From positions 57,524-121,523 of the forward strand of contig JAHBVF010000022.1 in NCBI GenBank assembly GCA_019637685.1: 64,000 nt of DNA. Reading direction: 5' to 3'. The notes below the pieces were generated by a model. That model did not search any database. It was not told the origin of the DNA and worked only from the letters and a program-made list of their open reading frames with translations. This DNA is from Caldilineaceae bacterium. GTDB taxonomy: Bacteria > Chloroflexota > Anaerolineae > Caldilineales > Caldilineaceae. Both the position numbers and the translations under genes were made by a program. Of this stretch, positions 1-8,696 are shown piece by piece (position 1 is the stretch's first letter; each line of letters starts with the position of its first letter).

Positions 1-513
1 CCTGATGTGCTGAATCTGATCGTAGGCAGTCTGCGGGCTGGGTACGGTCTCGTTCAGGCAATGAAACTGGTCTCTCAAGAGATGCCCACCCCCAGCAAAG
101 ATGAATATACACGGGTTGTCAATGAGATATCCCTGGGCTACTCCCTGCACCAGGCGTTGGCCCATTTGGTCGACCGCATGGAGAGCGAGGACCTCATGAT
201 GGTGGTCACGGCTATCAATATCCAGAACGAAGTAGGCGGCAACCTGGGCAATATCCTGCAATCCATCGCCGAGACGATCCGGGATCGGGTGAAATTGCAA
301 GGCGAAATCCGTACATTGACCAGTATGCAGCGGATGACCGGCTATATGCTGGCGGCTATGCCTTTCTTTGTGGCTGTGATCTTACTTTTTATGAATCCCG
401 AATACATTATGCAGATGTTTGTCTTTCCCTGGTATGCCATCCCCATCGCCGCCGTCATCAGCATGGGATTGGGTCTTATGCTCATGAATAAGCTAACAAA
501 AATGGACGTCTGA
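1..513 (+). CDS. tadB: TadB-like inner-membrane protein of a Tad pilus (5' end outside window)
   Basis: This is the C-terminal part of a type II secretion F-domain protein, the membrane platform that the Tad pilus ATPase acts on. The frame is open to the window edge, so the N-terminus is missing. The visible start reads PDVLNLIVGSLRAGYGL, the usual TadB segment in the cytoplasmic F domain, followed by the helical block ending near NEVGGNLGNIL. Two membrane segments follow (about residues 115-130 and 143-160 of the visible part), then a short tail. The stop is one base before the next start, and with tadC, a TPR protein and cpaF downstream it belongs to one tad operon. It could only be a paralogous F-domain protein, not a different family. 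Confidence 0.9.
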   Translation, partial: PDVLNLIVGSLRAGYGLVQAMKLVSQEMPTPSKDEYTRVVNEISLGYSLHQALAHLVDRMESEDLMMVVTAINIQNEVGGNLGNILQSIAETIRDRVKLQGEIRTLTSMQRMTGYMLAAMPFFVAVILLFMNPEYIMQMFVFPWYAIPIAAVISMGLGLMLMNKLTKMDV

Positions 514-514
514 T

Positions 515-1465
515 ATGGAATCAACCCTTTTATCCAATCCAACGCTGCTCTTGGGCACAGTATCTGGCCTTGTCGGTCTGTCCATCCTCGCGATTGTGCT
601 GGGTGTCTACCGAGAACGCCAGTTTCGCGGGCTAAAGTCTCGGTTGGCGGACATGAACCAGAGCTATTCATCTGACACGATGGATGGTGACGCCCCTGCT
701 ACTTTTTTGGAACGGGTCTTGCGTCCATTGGGCCACGACCTGCTGGTGAGGCTGGGGCGAATGACTCCCAGTGGGAATCTGGTCATCCTTCGCCAACAAC
801 TGCGGATGGCTGGCAACCCGGCCAACCTGGCAGTGATCGATTTTCTGGGCATCAAAATGCTGGCTGCCATCAGCACGGGCCTATTGACAGCGGTGTATCT
901 GATATCCGCACGGGGAATAACCACCAGTTCAGCCATTCTGTTTGCAGTCGCTGGCGCTATTGTCGGTCTCTATCTACCCAATTTTTGGCTGAGCGGCCGT
1001 ATACGGCAGCGTCAGGCGGAAATTAGCAAAGCACTGCCCGATGCCCTGGATATGTTGACAACGATGGTAGATGCAGGGCTGGGCTTTGACATTGCTCTCC
1101 TGCGCCTATGCGAACGATGGAGCAATCCGCTGACCCACGAACTGGAGCGGGTAGTCCACGAAATGCGTATGGGTGTTCGGCGTATTGATGCCCTGCGCAA
1201 TCTGGCCGACCGGGCCGATGTGCCTGAATTGCGAACCTTTATTGCTGTTCTGATTCAAGCCGACCAGCTAGGCATTTCCATTGGCAATATTCTGCACGCC
1301 CAGAGTGAACAGATTCGGCTCCGCCGTCGCCAGAAGGTGGAAGAGATCGCGGCCACAATGCCACTCAAAATGATGCCGATCATTGTTCTCTTTATCTTCC
1401 CTGCTCTTTTTGCCGTACTGCTGGGGCCTTCAGTTCCTGGATTTATCACTGCATTCGGCGGATAG
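515..1465 (+). CDS. tadC: TadC-like inner-membrane platform protein
   Basis: A 316-residue protein of the GspF/TadC family, partner of TadB in the Tad pilus inner-membrane platform. An N-terminal membrane helix lies at about residues 10-28, two closely spaced helices at about 112-155, then a cytoplasmic F domain with the typical ALPDALDMLTTMVDAGLGFD segment, and a final helix at about 289-308. Length and layout are normal for TadC. The ATG is one base past the tadB stop, so the two are probably translationally coupled. Assembly of Flp-type pilins for adhesion or gliding is the expected role, but no pilin gene is in the window. Confidence 0.9.
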   Translation: MESTLLSNPTLLLGTVSGLVGLSILAIVLGVYRERQFRGLKSRLADMNQSYSSDTMDGDAPATFLERVLRPLGHDLLVRLGRMTPSGNLVILRQQLRMAGNPANLAVIDFLGIKMLAAISTGLLTAVYLISARGITTSSAILFAVAGAIVGLYLPNFWLSGRIRQRQAEISKALPDALDMLTTMVDAGLGFDIALLRLCERWSNPLTHELERVVHEMRMGVRRIDALRNLADRADVPELRTFIAVLIQADQLGISIGNILHAQSEQIRLRRRQKVEEIAATMPLKMMPIIVLFIFPALFAVLLGPSVPGFITAFGG

Positions 1466-1502
1466 CTAGCCGCCATAGTCACTCGTCACAGGAGTAATGT
1501 GA

Positions 1503-3479
1503 ATGGCTGTTCATTCAACTGATCTCGATTTTCAGGAAGCCGCACGCCATGTCCAGGAAGGGTCGTGGAAAGACGCGTCCAAAATCCTGGAACGTATGCT
1601 GGCAGAAAACCCGGATCACCGGGCGGCTATTATGCCCCTGCTGGAAGATGTGCGGATGAAGGCCGGCATTCGAACCAGAGGTACAGGCGGGCGGACAGCA
1701 TTTTCCCTCCTTCTCACCCGCAAACGGATCAGCTATGCACTGATTATCCTGCTGGTGCTGGTGCTGGCGTTCGGCGGTTGGGGAGTCTACACACGCCTGG
1801 TTATGCCTGCCCAGCAGCAGCAGCAGGAACGTTCGCTGATCGAAAGCTTGATCGCCCAGGGCCGAGTCGCATTGGGCGGAGCCAACTATGTGGTTGCAGC
1901 GGAGCTGTTCGAGCAGGTGTTGGACAGAAAACCCGATTCTACAGAGGCAGAAAAGGGCTATAAAGAGTCCCAACGGCAAATCGAGTTGGCAACCGCCTAC
2001 GACGAGGCACTGCAACTGCTGGAGCAAGGCGAGATCGACGCCGCGCTGGAAGGATTGCGGGCCATTCAAACAGCCTCTCCAGGCTATAAGGATGTGGCAA
2101 AACAGATCGACCAAATTCAAAACCAGGGGCGGCTGGGCGGGCTTTTCGTGCAAGCCGAGAATCATTTCCAGGCGCAACGTTGGGAAAAAGCCATCCCCCT
2201 CTTCGCAGAAATACGTCAGAGTAACCAGGGCTTCAAGTCGGCCGAGGTAGAAGACCATCTCTACGAAAGTTATGTAAACTTGGCCAGTTATCGAGCCGGG
2301 CTGAGTGGGCAAAGCGCCGCGGAAGTCGATGAGATTGCCCAACTCTACAAACTCGCCTTGAGCCTGCGCCCCAAAGATCGGGACAGCCGTCTGCGTACGC
2401 AGATGATAAACCAGTTTTCGGAAGCGGGTATACTGATGGAACTGGGCCGTTTCAGCGATGCAATTTTCATGCTGGATGAGCTGTACAAGGCCGCGCCAGA
2501 TTTATTGGGTGGCGATCCGATTGAGCATCTCTACACGTCCCGCCTGGGCTATGGCCGTCAATTGGAGGATAGTGGCGATTATTGGTCTGCGTTGGCCCAA
2601 TATACCGCGGCCCAAGATCTGCCCGTCAAGGATGCCAGCGAGGCAAGACTGCGAGTGCGCGCTACTTCGTTAGCGTTGACACCCACACCCACACCCACAC
2701 CAGTACCCACAGCCACGCCCACACCCGATCCATTCAAATCCTATCTGGCGGGGTTGCCCCCGGCACCTTCGCCGATCGAGAACTACCCCGGCTGGATCGC
2801 ATTTAAGAGCGATCGGCCCAACGGCAGCCGCGACAACCTATGGGTAATGAGTCCTGATGGCAGCCAGCAGTTGCCGGTCAACGATCCAGAACAACGTTAT
2901 GATTTCCTGAAATACCAGGCCCGATGGACGAACGACAATATGCGACGGATTTGGGTGGAGAGCGACGGCACGGACGTCTCCATTGCCATCTATATGTGGC
3001 GCTATGACATCCCAGTCCACTGGCTGGATGCGCGGGTGGAGCTGCTCAACAACAGCGCCATCAACTATCAGCCCGCACTCTCGCCGGACAACAATGCCAT
3101 CGTCTTTACTTCTCAGCGCAATGATGGGCCACTGGGAACCAATTATGGCGACGAAATCTTTGTCCTGTACTTTTCCGAGTTCAACGCAGATGGCTATGTG
3201 ACAGCCCATCGCCTGACCAAAAATGACTGGGAATGGGACAAGCATCCCACATTCAGCCCCGACGGAAGAAGTATTGCATTTTGGAGCAACCGGGACACCG
3301 GACGTGCCCAGATTTGGCAGATGAATGCGGATGGCAGCAATCAGCGCAATCTGAGCAACAACGAATGGAACGATTGGGACCCCGTCTATATCGTCCCCTT
3401 CCGTGAAATCCCGGAGCTGGAGAGGGATGGACAGATGGCTCCAGTCTTTGATCCGAACAAATTTGAAGGCAACAAATAG
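1503..3479 (+). CDS. Membrane-anchored TPR protein with TolB-like beta-propeller, in the tad operon
   Basis: A 658-residue protein. The first 75 residues are soluble, then one membrane helix (about 77-98). A tetratricopeptide-like helical region follows (about 110-390), with repeats such as AELFEQVLDRKPDSTEAEKGY. Next is a threonine-proline linker (about residues 394-410), then a C-terminal domain with PD40/TolB-type repeats (GWIAFKSDRPNG; PTFSPDGRSIAFWSNRD; IWQMNADGSNQRNLS). An AGGAG ribosome site precedes the ATG. It lies between tadC and the ATPase gene, 37 bp after the former and 18 bp before the latter, so it is probably a structural or sensing accessory of this pilus on the outer face. 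That role is inferred; the domain content is seen. Confidence 0.8.
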   Translation: MAVHSTDLDFQEAARHVQEGSWKDASKILERMLAENPDHRAAIMPLLEDVRMKAGIRTRGTGGRTAFSLLLTRKRISYALIILLVLVLAFGGWGVYTRLVMPAQQQQQERSLIESLIAQGRVALGGANYVVAAELFEQVLDRKPDSTEAEKGYKESQRQIELATAYDEALQLLEQGEIDAALEGLRAIQTASPGYKDVAKQIDQIQNQGRLGGLFVQAENHFQAQRWEKAIPLFAEIRQSNQGFKSAEVEDHLYESYVNLASYRAGLSGQSAAEVDEIAQLYKLALSLRPKDRDSRLRTQMINQFSEAGILMELGRFSDAIFMLDELYKAAPDLLGGDPIEHLYTSRLGYGRQLEDSGDYWSALAQYTAAQDLPVKDASEARLRVRATSLALTPTPTPTPVPTATPTPDPFKSYLAGLPPAPSPIENYPGWIAFKSDRPNGSRDNLWVMSPDGSQQLPVNDPEQRYDFLKYQARWTNDNMRRIWVESDGTDVSIAIYMWRYDIPVHWLDARVELLNNSAINYQPALSPDNNAIVFTSQRNDGPLGTNYGDEIFVLYFSEFNADGYVTAHRLTKNDWEWDKHPTFSPDGRSIAFWSNRDTGRAQIWQMNADGSNQRNLSNNEWNDWDPVYIVPFREIPELERDGQMAPVFDPNKFEGNK

Positions 3480-3497
3480 CCAAAAGGCAGAGAGACA

Positions 3498-4955
3498 ATG
3501 AGCCTGTTTAGCCGTAGCAAGCCAACCGAAACGCCCGCCCTGGCCTCGCCAGAAACGGCCGCTATCCTGGATGTGCCGGTGACGCCAGCCGTGCAACCGC
3601 TCCCTCCGCCGCCCCGAAAAGCCCTAAAGCCGATATCGGCCAATGGGCGCAACGGGAATAGCAAAGGAGCAGCAGAACCGCCCTCAGCCTTCCTTGTCAT
3701 CAAGGACAAAGTGCAGCAAGAGCTGATCAATGACCTCAACCAGAACCCCGCGTCGTTGGATCAGGAGAGTGGCCGGACACTGATCGAACCCATCTTTGGT
3801 CGGGCTGTCGTCTCCGCGGGGCTGGTGCTCAGCCGCACAGAACGCCAGCAGCTTTTTGATATGATTGTGGCAGATATTCTGGGCTTTGGTCCTCTGCAGC
3901 CCCTCCTGGACGACGACAGCATCTCGGAAATAATGGTGAACGGCCCCAATCAGATCTACGCGGAGCGGGGAGGTAAATTGGTAATGACCGATGTAAAGTT
4001 TCAGGACAATGGCCACGCGCTGCGCATTATCGAACGTATCCTCGCGCCCCTGGGACGGCGGGTCGATGAAAGCAGCCCAATGGTGGATGCCCGTTTGCCC
4101 GATGGCAGCCGGGTTAACGCCATTATCCCGCCTCTGGCTATCGACGGACCCACCATCACCATTCGTAAATTCAGCAAGAAACCGCTTTCCATCGAGGATC
4201 TGATCCGCTATGGCAGCTTCACCGAGGAATTCGCCAAATTTATTGAGGCCTGTGTTGTCTCTCACCTGAACATCATTGTCAGCGGTGGCACAGGGTCTGG
4301 CAAGACGACACTTCTCAACGTACTCAGCAGCTTCATTCCTGACACAGACCGGATTGTGACCATTGAGGATAGCGCTGAGTTACAACTGCGCCAGGATCAC
4401 GTAGTTCGTTTGGAAACCCGACCAGCCAATATTGAAGGCAAAGGCGCTATCCACATCCGGGAGTTGGTGATCAACAGCTTGCGAATGCGCCCGGACCGGT
4501 TGGTCATTGGCGAATGTCGCGGGGGAGAAGCACTGGATATGCTCCAGGCCATGAACACCGGCCATGACGGCTCCCTCTCCACAGCCCATAGCAACAGTCC
4601 GCGCGACACCCTCACTCGTCTGGAAACAATGGTATTGATGGCGGGTATGGACCTGCCATTGCGGGCCATCCGCCAGCAGATCGCATCGGCCATTGACCTG
4701 ATTGTCCACATCGAACGGATGCGGGACGGCAGCCGACGGGTGGTTTACTGTACAGAGGTGCAAAATATGGAGGGGGAGACGATTTTGGCTCAGGATATCT
4801 TCAAATTTGAAGAAGAGGGATTTGAAAATGACAAAATCATCGGTAAACTACAACCCACGGGTATTCGGCCCAAAGTGCTAGAGCGGATGAAGTCCGATCA
4901 GGTCGATCTGCCGCCCAACCTCTTCCGGCGCACAGGTAGTGCGCGGCGGATGTAA
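3498..4955 (+). CDS. cpaF: Tad pilus assembly ATPase TadA/CpaF
   Basis: A 485-residue secretion ATPase that powers Tad pilus assembly from the cytoplasm. A proline-rich low-conservation head (residues 1-60) is followed by the N-terminal domain with the family block GFGPLQPLLDDDSISEIMVNG. Walker A is GGTGSGKTT at about residues 263-271. The Asp box (TIEDSAEL), the Walker B region (RPDRLVIGECRGGEALDML) and the His box (STAHSNSPRDTLTRLE) all follow in order. All catalytic motifs look intact. Its position after tadB and tadC is unusual, since the ATPase gene commonly precedes them. Confidence 0.95.
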   Translation: MSLFSRSKPTETPALASPETAAILDVPVTPAVQPLPPPPRKALKPISANGRNGNSKGAAEPPSAFLVIKDKVQQELINDLNQNPASLDQESGRTLIEPIFGRAVVSAGLVLSRTERQQLFDMIVADILGFGPLQPLLDDDSISEIMVNGPNQIYAERGGKLVMTDVKFQDNGHALRIIERILAPLGRRVDESSPMVDARLPDGSRVNAIIPPLAIDGPTITIRKFSKKPLSIEDLIRYGSFTEEFAKFIEACVVSHLNIIVSGGTGSGKTTLLNVLSSFIPDTDRIVTIEDSAELQLRQDHVVRLETRPANIEGKGAIHIRELVINSLRMRPDRLVIGECRGGEALDMLQAMNTGHDGSLSTAHSNSPRDTLTRLETMVLMAGMDLPLRAIRQQIASAIDLIVHIERMRDGSRRVVYCTEVQNMEGETILAQDIFKFEEEGFENDKIIGKLQPTGIRPKVLERMKSDQVDLPPNLFRRTGSARRM

Positions 4956-5005
4956 CAACCGAAAGTCGGCAAAGAATGATCAAACACCAGATCGAGGGAT
5001 AGGGT

Positions 5006-5356
5006 ATGATTACCGTTTACAACGAAAACCGGGACTGTCACCTTATGGTTCAGGGACGGGCAGCTACAAATTTTTGGAGCAGAGGGCGGGGATTGATTGG
5101 AACTTCATCCCTGCGGGACGGCGAAGGGCTGCTGATTGAACCGTGCAACAGTGTCCACTGCTTCTTTATGTCCTTCCCCATCGACGTTCTTTACATCGAC
5201 AAAGGAAGCCAAGTCGTGGCAATGGACCCGGCCATGCGCCCGTGGCAAGTAGGTAAAATCCACTGGCAGGCCCATTCAGTCATTGAACTCCCCGCTGGAA
5301 CACTGGAACGCACAGGCACGGCTGTCGGAGACCGGCTTTCCATTCAGACGGTATAA
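5006..5356 (+). CDS. DUF192 family protein
   Basis: A 116-residue DUF192 (PF02643) protein. Recognisable segments are RGRGLIGTSSLRDGEGLLI, the conserved CNSVHCFFMSFPIDVLYID core and a final ELPAGTLERTGTAVGDRL. The function of the family is unknown, although the fold is known as a compact beta barrel. Many members carry a signal peptide; this one does not. A GAGGGATAGGG ribosome site precedes the ATG. It is 50 bp after cpaF on the same strand, so it is probably the last gene of the tad operon. Confidence 0.85.
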   Translation: MITVYNENRDCHLMVQGRAATNFWSRGRGLIGTSSLRDGEGLLIEPCNSVHCFFMSFPIDVLYIDKGSQVVAMDPAMRPWQVGKIHWQAHSVIELPAGTLERTGTAVGDRLSIQTV

Positions 5357-5357
5357 G

Positions 5358-5413
5358 GAACTGGGGAGTGGAGATCGGATATCCAGTCTCCGATTTCCAC
5401 TCCCCAATCTTCT
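5358..5413. repeat. Imperfect palindrome between convergent genes
   Basis: The arms CTGGGGAGTGGAGATCGGA and TCCGATTTCCACTCCCCAAT pair with about two mismatches around a short loop. It fills the gap between the DUF192 stop and the stop of the convergent tubulin-like gene, so it could act as a two-way terminator, although a clear T-run is lacking. Its GGGGATTGG-like wording matches the two palindromes inserted inside the wbpA-like gene at 24.3-24.7 kb, so it is better seen as a member of that repeat family. Confidence 0.6.
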
Positions 5414-5415
5414 TC

Positions 5416-8400
5416 CTATCGCCATGCGCTCTGCTGCACAGGACCTGTTGGTTCCCCAACCCCGTAGACAGCACTCGCATTCTGCTCCGTCAACAGCACC
5501 TGCCGCCGCCCATTCGCGCCCAGCCGGGCCAACTCCTGGCGGTAGCGCTGCACACTGCCCAGATCGGCCAGACTCAATCCGTGGACGGTACGCACAAATG
5601 TGACCTGAAACGGGTCGCCGTTGGGCAGACCCACCACCCGGAAATCCCGCAAAATTGACTCTGTCAGATCGCTTTTCGGGCTGCCGGAGACCGCCGCGAA
5701 ATCAACGGTAATGCCGTGGCTGGCCAGCCGGTCCGACACGTCGTAGTTGGCCGCGGGCTTGGCGTTGCTCCACAGGGATTCCAGATAGCGATAAACAGTG
5801 CTTTGGATGGAACGATCCGTGCCGGTCAGCGCGCCCGCTTCGCTGGCAGCCCCGTCCCGCCAGAGCAGATGCTCCAGATTATACTCCTCGGCCAGACGGC
5901 CCACCAGCAGAGAACGCACAGAACGCTCGTTGGGTGTCGAAGTCGTCGTCACCGCGGCCTGCACCAGTTCCCGAATCCGGGTGGAGAGCGACTGGGCCAG
6001 GGAATCGTCGTCCACCGGCGCGGCCAGCAGTTGGGTAATCCGGCGTCGCCAACCCGGCGCGGCCCACAGACCCGCCAACCGCTCCTCGCTGCGCCGCCCC
6101 TCCCGGTCCTGTCGACTGCGCAGATAGCCCTGGCAGCGCTCCCACAATTTGGGATTCATATGCGCCCGGTAGAGATGGCTGGCGCGCACACCAGCGGGAG
6201 GAACAGGCGGCGGTCCTTCGGCAATCGACCAGCTTTCCAGGCTGGCAAGCGCATCCTCCACCGCGTCGGATAGCTGACGCACAAGCTGGCCCAAATGGTC
6301 ATAGACCCGGCCCAGGCCACTCTGCACCTGCTGTTGCAGGGCAATTGTCAATTCTTGCTGGGCCAGTGCCACTCGTTCCCGGCGCAGCTTTTGAATGCGC
6401 TGCATCTGGCGGCGATAGGCGGCCAGCCCGCCCGCAAAGAGACCCACCACCAGCCCGGCCAACACCCCCCCGTCCATTTCCAGACTGATAGGACGGCTGA
6501 AGATCAGCCAATAGCCCAGAGCCACCAGCAGTACCCCCCCGGCTACCAGCGCCGAACGCAACAGCGCGCCCCCAATCGACGGGCTGTTGCCCGCGGATCG
6601 GGCATAGCGTCCCTGCCAGTCGCGCAGGGCGATCTGATGCTGGGTCTGGCTGGTGTGCTGCTGGCCGCTGCCGGTCAGGGAAAGGGCGTGGCGCTGCTCG
6701 TCGATCTCCTCCCGCCAGCCGCGCAGTTGACGCTGGGCCGCTGGCAGGCTGTCGGGCCGGGCAGCCAGCAGTTCGCCCATTTCGGCGCGCAGCCGGGCCG
6801 CGGTGGCGGGCAACAGTCGCCGATCACCCGTGCGTGCGGGCAGGCCGTCCTCGTTCAGCCCGTCCAATCCCCAGGCGTCGTCCAGTTTGGGCGCGCCCGC
6901 CACTTCATCAAACTGGGTCTGCAAGGCGTCCGCGTGTTCCTCAAAAGCTGTCTGCCACTGGGCCGGTGAAAGGGCGCGCAGGGCCAGTGCCGTGGCCGGG
7001 GGCAGCACAAAATCCGGGTGAATTGTCAGGTCCGAAAGCTGGTTGGGGGCCACATTGGCAAAGAGTTCAGGTCGCTCCATCACCAGTTGGGCCAATACCT
7101 GCGCCCGATCCGCGCCCAGATCGGCCAGAGAACGCAGGGTGCTGGGATCGCTGCCATCCCTGGCAGCCTCCCCCGTCCGACGCAACAACACCTCCCGCAC
7201 CAGCCGTTTCTCCTCCTGCTGATGCACAGCCTGGAAAAGATAGTCCAGGGGCACGTAATCCGCGGACGCGCCGAGCAGACTGTAGGGGCGCTCGTGGGCG
7301 TTGCGCAGGTCGATGCCCAACTGCTCTTCGACAAAGTGGCCGCCGTCCGCTGTGACCAGCGACTGAAGCGCGTTGCCCACCAGCACGGAAAGCTCGTAGC
7401 TGCTCTGGGCCAGGCCCTGATTGCTCTTCTCCCGGTCCACCAGATAGACCCGGTTGAAGAGCGGCTCGCCGATCCACTCGTCCAGCAATCCCTGCTGACC
7501 GGGCACAGCCTCCACCCCGTCGCCCCGCACCAGACCCGCCAGCCCGGCCCGTCCTTCTGGACGCAGACCGGTCAGGGCTTCCATTTCGGCCAGAGCAGCG
7601 TAGGACGAGGCGTCCTCGTAGACCCGGCTGCGATCCGCGGCGTAGCTGCCTGTGGCAAAGATCGCCACCACTTGCGAGATGTGCCGCCGTCCCAGATAGC
7701 GCAACAGATGGGCCACCGTCGGCCAGACCAGCGCCGCGGTGAGGGGTTCGTACAACGGCGCGACGACGTAGAGCGTCGTCTGCACAAAGGGATCGCCGGG
7801 GACCAGATTGTCCTGGCGAATGGGATCGACAATATGCGCCTCCAGCAGGCGGGCGATACGTTCGCCTTCCCGCAGCCCCGCGGCGAAAGCATCCCAGCGG
7901 CTGGCGGCCAACCGGCGTTCGCTGCTGCCCGGCGTCGCGTCCAAATCCTGGGCCTGCCAGTGGAGAGGCGTCAGCACCGGCTCGGCCATCTGCAACAGCG
8001 CCTCGGCCCGCTGGCTGGCCTGACTGCCCGCCACTTCCACATCCCCGTTCTGGAACATCCGCGCGGCGCGGCCAAAGGACCACTCGCTGTCGTTGCCCGT
8101 TTCCGTACCGGATACACCGTTGGGCGTCCAGAGGGAAGCGTCCAGCCGGGCCAGCAGCCGTTCCAGATAGAACGGGGGCAGGGGGTCACTGCCCAGCTTG
8201 CGCAGGTGCAGGGCCAGGTTGTGGTTGGCGTCTACAAACTGTTCGGGCAAGAGGCTGGCGAAGCTGGTGATACGGGTCAGGTCCGGGCCGTCCACACCCC
8301 GGGCGGCCCGCTGTTCCTGGGCCGCGGCCAGGCGCGGAGCCAGGTGGAGCATTGTCTGCAAGCCCCAACCGCCAAAACATAGAATTGCTGCACGACTGCG

Positions 8401-8418
8401 TGTGACGCCTGTGATCAT
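5416..8418 (-). CDS. Degenerate tubulin-like protein with two membrane segments
   Basis: A 1000-residue protein, co-oriented with and downstream of the tubulin-like GTPase gene. The ATG at 8418 is preferred over an upstream in-frame start because the extra 30 codons come from repeat and duplicated DNA. The N-terminus (AILCFGGWGLQT, residues 11-22) resembles the first glycine loop of its neighbour (GVGGMGTNT). By eye, TTLYVVAPLYEPLTAALVW lines up with LVYVVSSLCGGTGSGMFM, followed by QVVAIFATGSY against RVVGIFYLPDV and FNRVYLVDREKSN against FDFIFLVGRTNRD. The tubulin signature GGTGSG is therefore replaced. Two hydrophobic segments lie at about residues 620-665. It is probably a nucleotide-blind, membrane-bound partner of the GTPase. 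The order of motifs is seen; the role is inferred. Confidence 0.7.
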   Translation of the reverse strand: MITGVTRSRAAILCFGGWGLQTMLHLAPRLAAAQEQRAARGVDGPDLTRITSFASLLPEQFVDANHNLALHLRKLGSDPLPPFYLERLLARLDASLWTPNGVSGTETGNDSEWSFGRAARMFQNGDVEVAGSQASQRAEALLQMAEPVLTPLHWQAQDLDATPGSSERRLAASRWDAFAAGLREGERIARLLEAHIVDPIRQDNLVPGDPFVQTTLYVVAPLYEPLTAALVWPTVAHLLRYLGRRHISQVVAIFATGSYAADRSRVYEDASSYAALAEMEALTGLRPEGRAGLAGLVRGDGVEAVPGQQGLLDEWIGEPLFNRVYLVDREKSNQGLAQSSYELSVLVGNALQSLVTADGGHFVEEQLGIDLRNAHERPYSLLGASADYVPLDYLFQAVHQQEEKRLVREVLLRRTGEAARDGSDPSTLRSLADLGADRAQVLAQLVMERPELFANVAPNQLSDLTIHPDFVLPPATALALRALSPAQWQTAFEEHADALQTQFDEVAGAPKLDDAWGLDGLNEDGLPARTGDRRLLPATAARLRAEMGELLAARPDSLPAAQRQLRGWREEIDEQRHALSLTGSGQQHTSQTQHQIALRDWQGRYARSAGNSPSIGGALLRSALVAGGVLLVALGYWLIFSRPISLEMDGGVLAGLVVGLFAGGLAAYRRQMQRIQKLRRERVALAQQELTIALQQQVQSGLGRVYDHLGQLVRQLSDAVEDALASLESWSIAEGPPPVPPAGVRASHLYRAHMNPKLWERCQGYLRSRQDREGRRSEERLAGLWAAPGWRRRITQLLAAPVDDDSLAQSLSTRIRELVQAAVTTTSTPNERSVRSLLVGRLAEEYNLEHLLWRDGAASEAGALTGTDRSIQSTVYRYLESLWSNAKPAANYDVSDRLASHGITVDFAAVSGSPKSDLTESILRDFRVVGLPNGDPFQVTFVRTVHGLSLADLGSVQRYRQELARLGANGRRQVLLTEQNASAVYGVGEPTGPVQQSAWR

Positions 8419-8493
8419 AGGAATAGAACGCGGATGACGCTGATTTGGCTGATTTTCACGGATTTTAGGTCTGGCTAGCGGGTTGTGCGCCCC

Positions 8494-8556
8494 GGCGGCG
8501 CGCCCCAACTGCGATAGGTATCCCCCGTGGCGGGACGGGCCGCGGGTGTGGAACTC
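8494..8556. repeat. Duplicated copy of the 3' coding end of the tubulin-like gene
   Basis: The CCCCAACTGCGATAGGTAT segment and the GGGTGTGGAAC end recur at about 8716-8785, inside the last codons of the tubulin-like GTPase gene, with scattered differences. The copies are about 222 bp apart with the same orientation. This copy lies outside any convincing gene. It looks like a local duplication that separated the two tubulin-family genes. Confidence 0.7.
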
Positions 8557-8560
8557 GTAG

Positions 8561-8623
8561 GTTGGGTGAATGGCCCGCCGCCAATTGCGAACATCCTGTC
8601 AACGGGTGGGCCATTCACCCAAC
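8561..8623. repeat. Perfect 16-bp-stem hairpin downstream of the tubulin-like gene
   Basis: The arms GTTGGGTGAATGGCCC and GGGCCATTCACCCAAC are exact reverse complements separated by about 31 bp. It is one of two adjacent hairpins after the tubulin-like stop. There is no T-run, so a simple intrinsic terminator is unlikely; a REP-type element fits better. Confidence 0.75.
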
Positions 8624-8635
8624 AGATGCGCGAAT

Positions 8636-8696
8636 GTTGGGTTCTCGCCGCAGACGTATACGAGCATTCGGCGATTCCCGGCGGCGAGAACCCAAC
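8636..8696. repeat. Perfect 15-bp-stem hairpin abutting the tubulin-like stop codon
   Basis: The arms GTTGGGTTCTCGCCG and CGGCGAGAACCCAAC are exact reverse complements around a 31-bp loop. It directly abuts the TAG of the tubulin-like gene (8697-8699, reverse strand). It shares the GTTGGGT start with the neighbouring hairpin, so both are probably members of one REP-like family. Confidence 0.75.

Noticed and set aside
7018..8382. A 454-codon open frame antisense to the pseudo-tubulin gene
   Set aside because: Composition is that of a complementary-strand shadow (His, Gln and Arg rich), with no motif or ribosome site.
8419..8508. Longer N-terminus for the pseudo-tubulin protein
   Set aside because: The extra codons come from the duplicated tubulin tail and from dispersed repeat DNA; family-like sequence begins only after the ATG at 8418.
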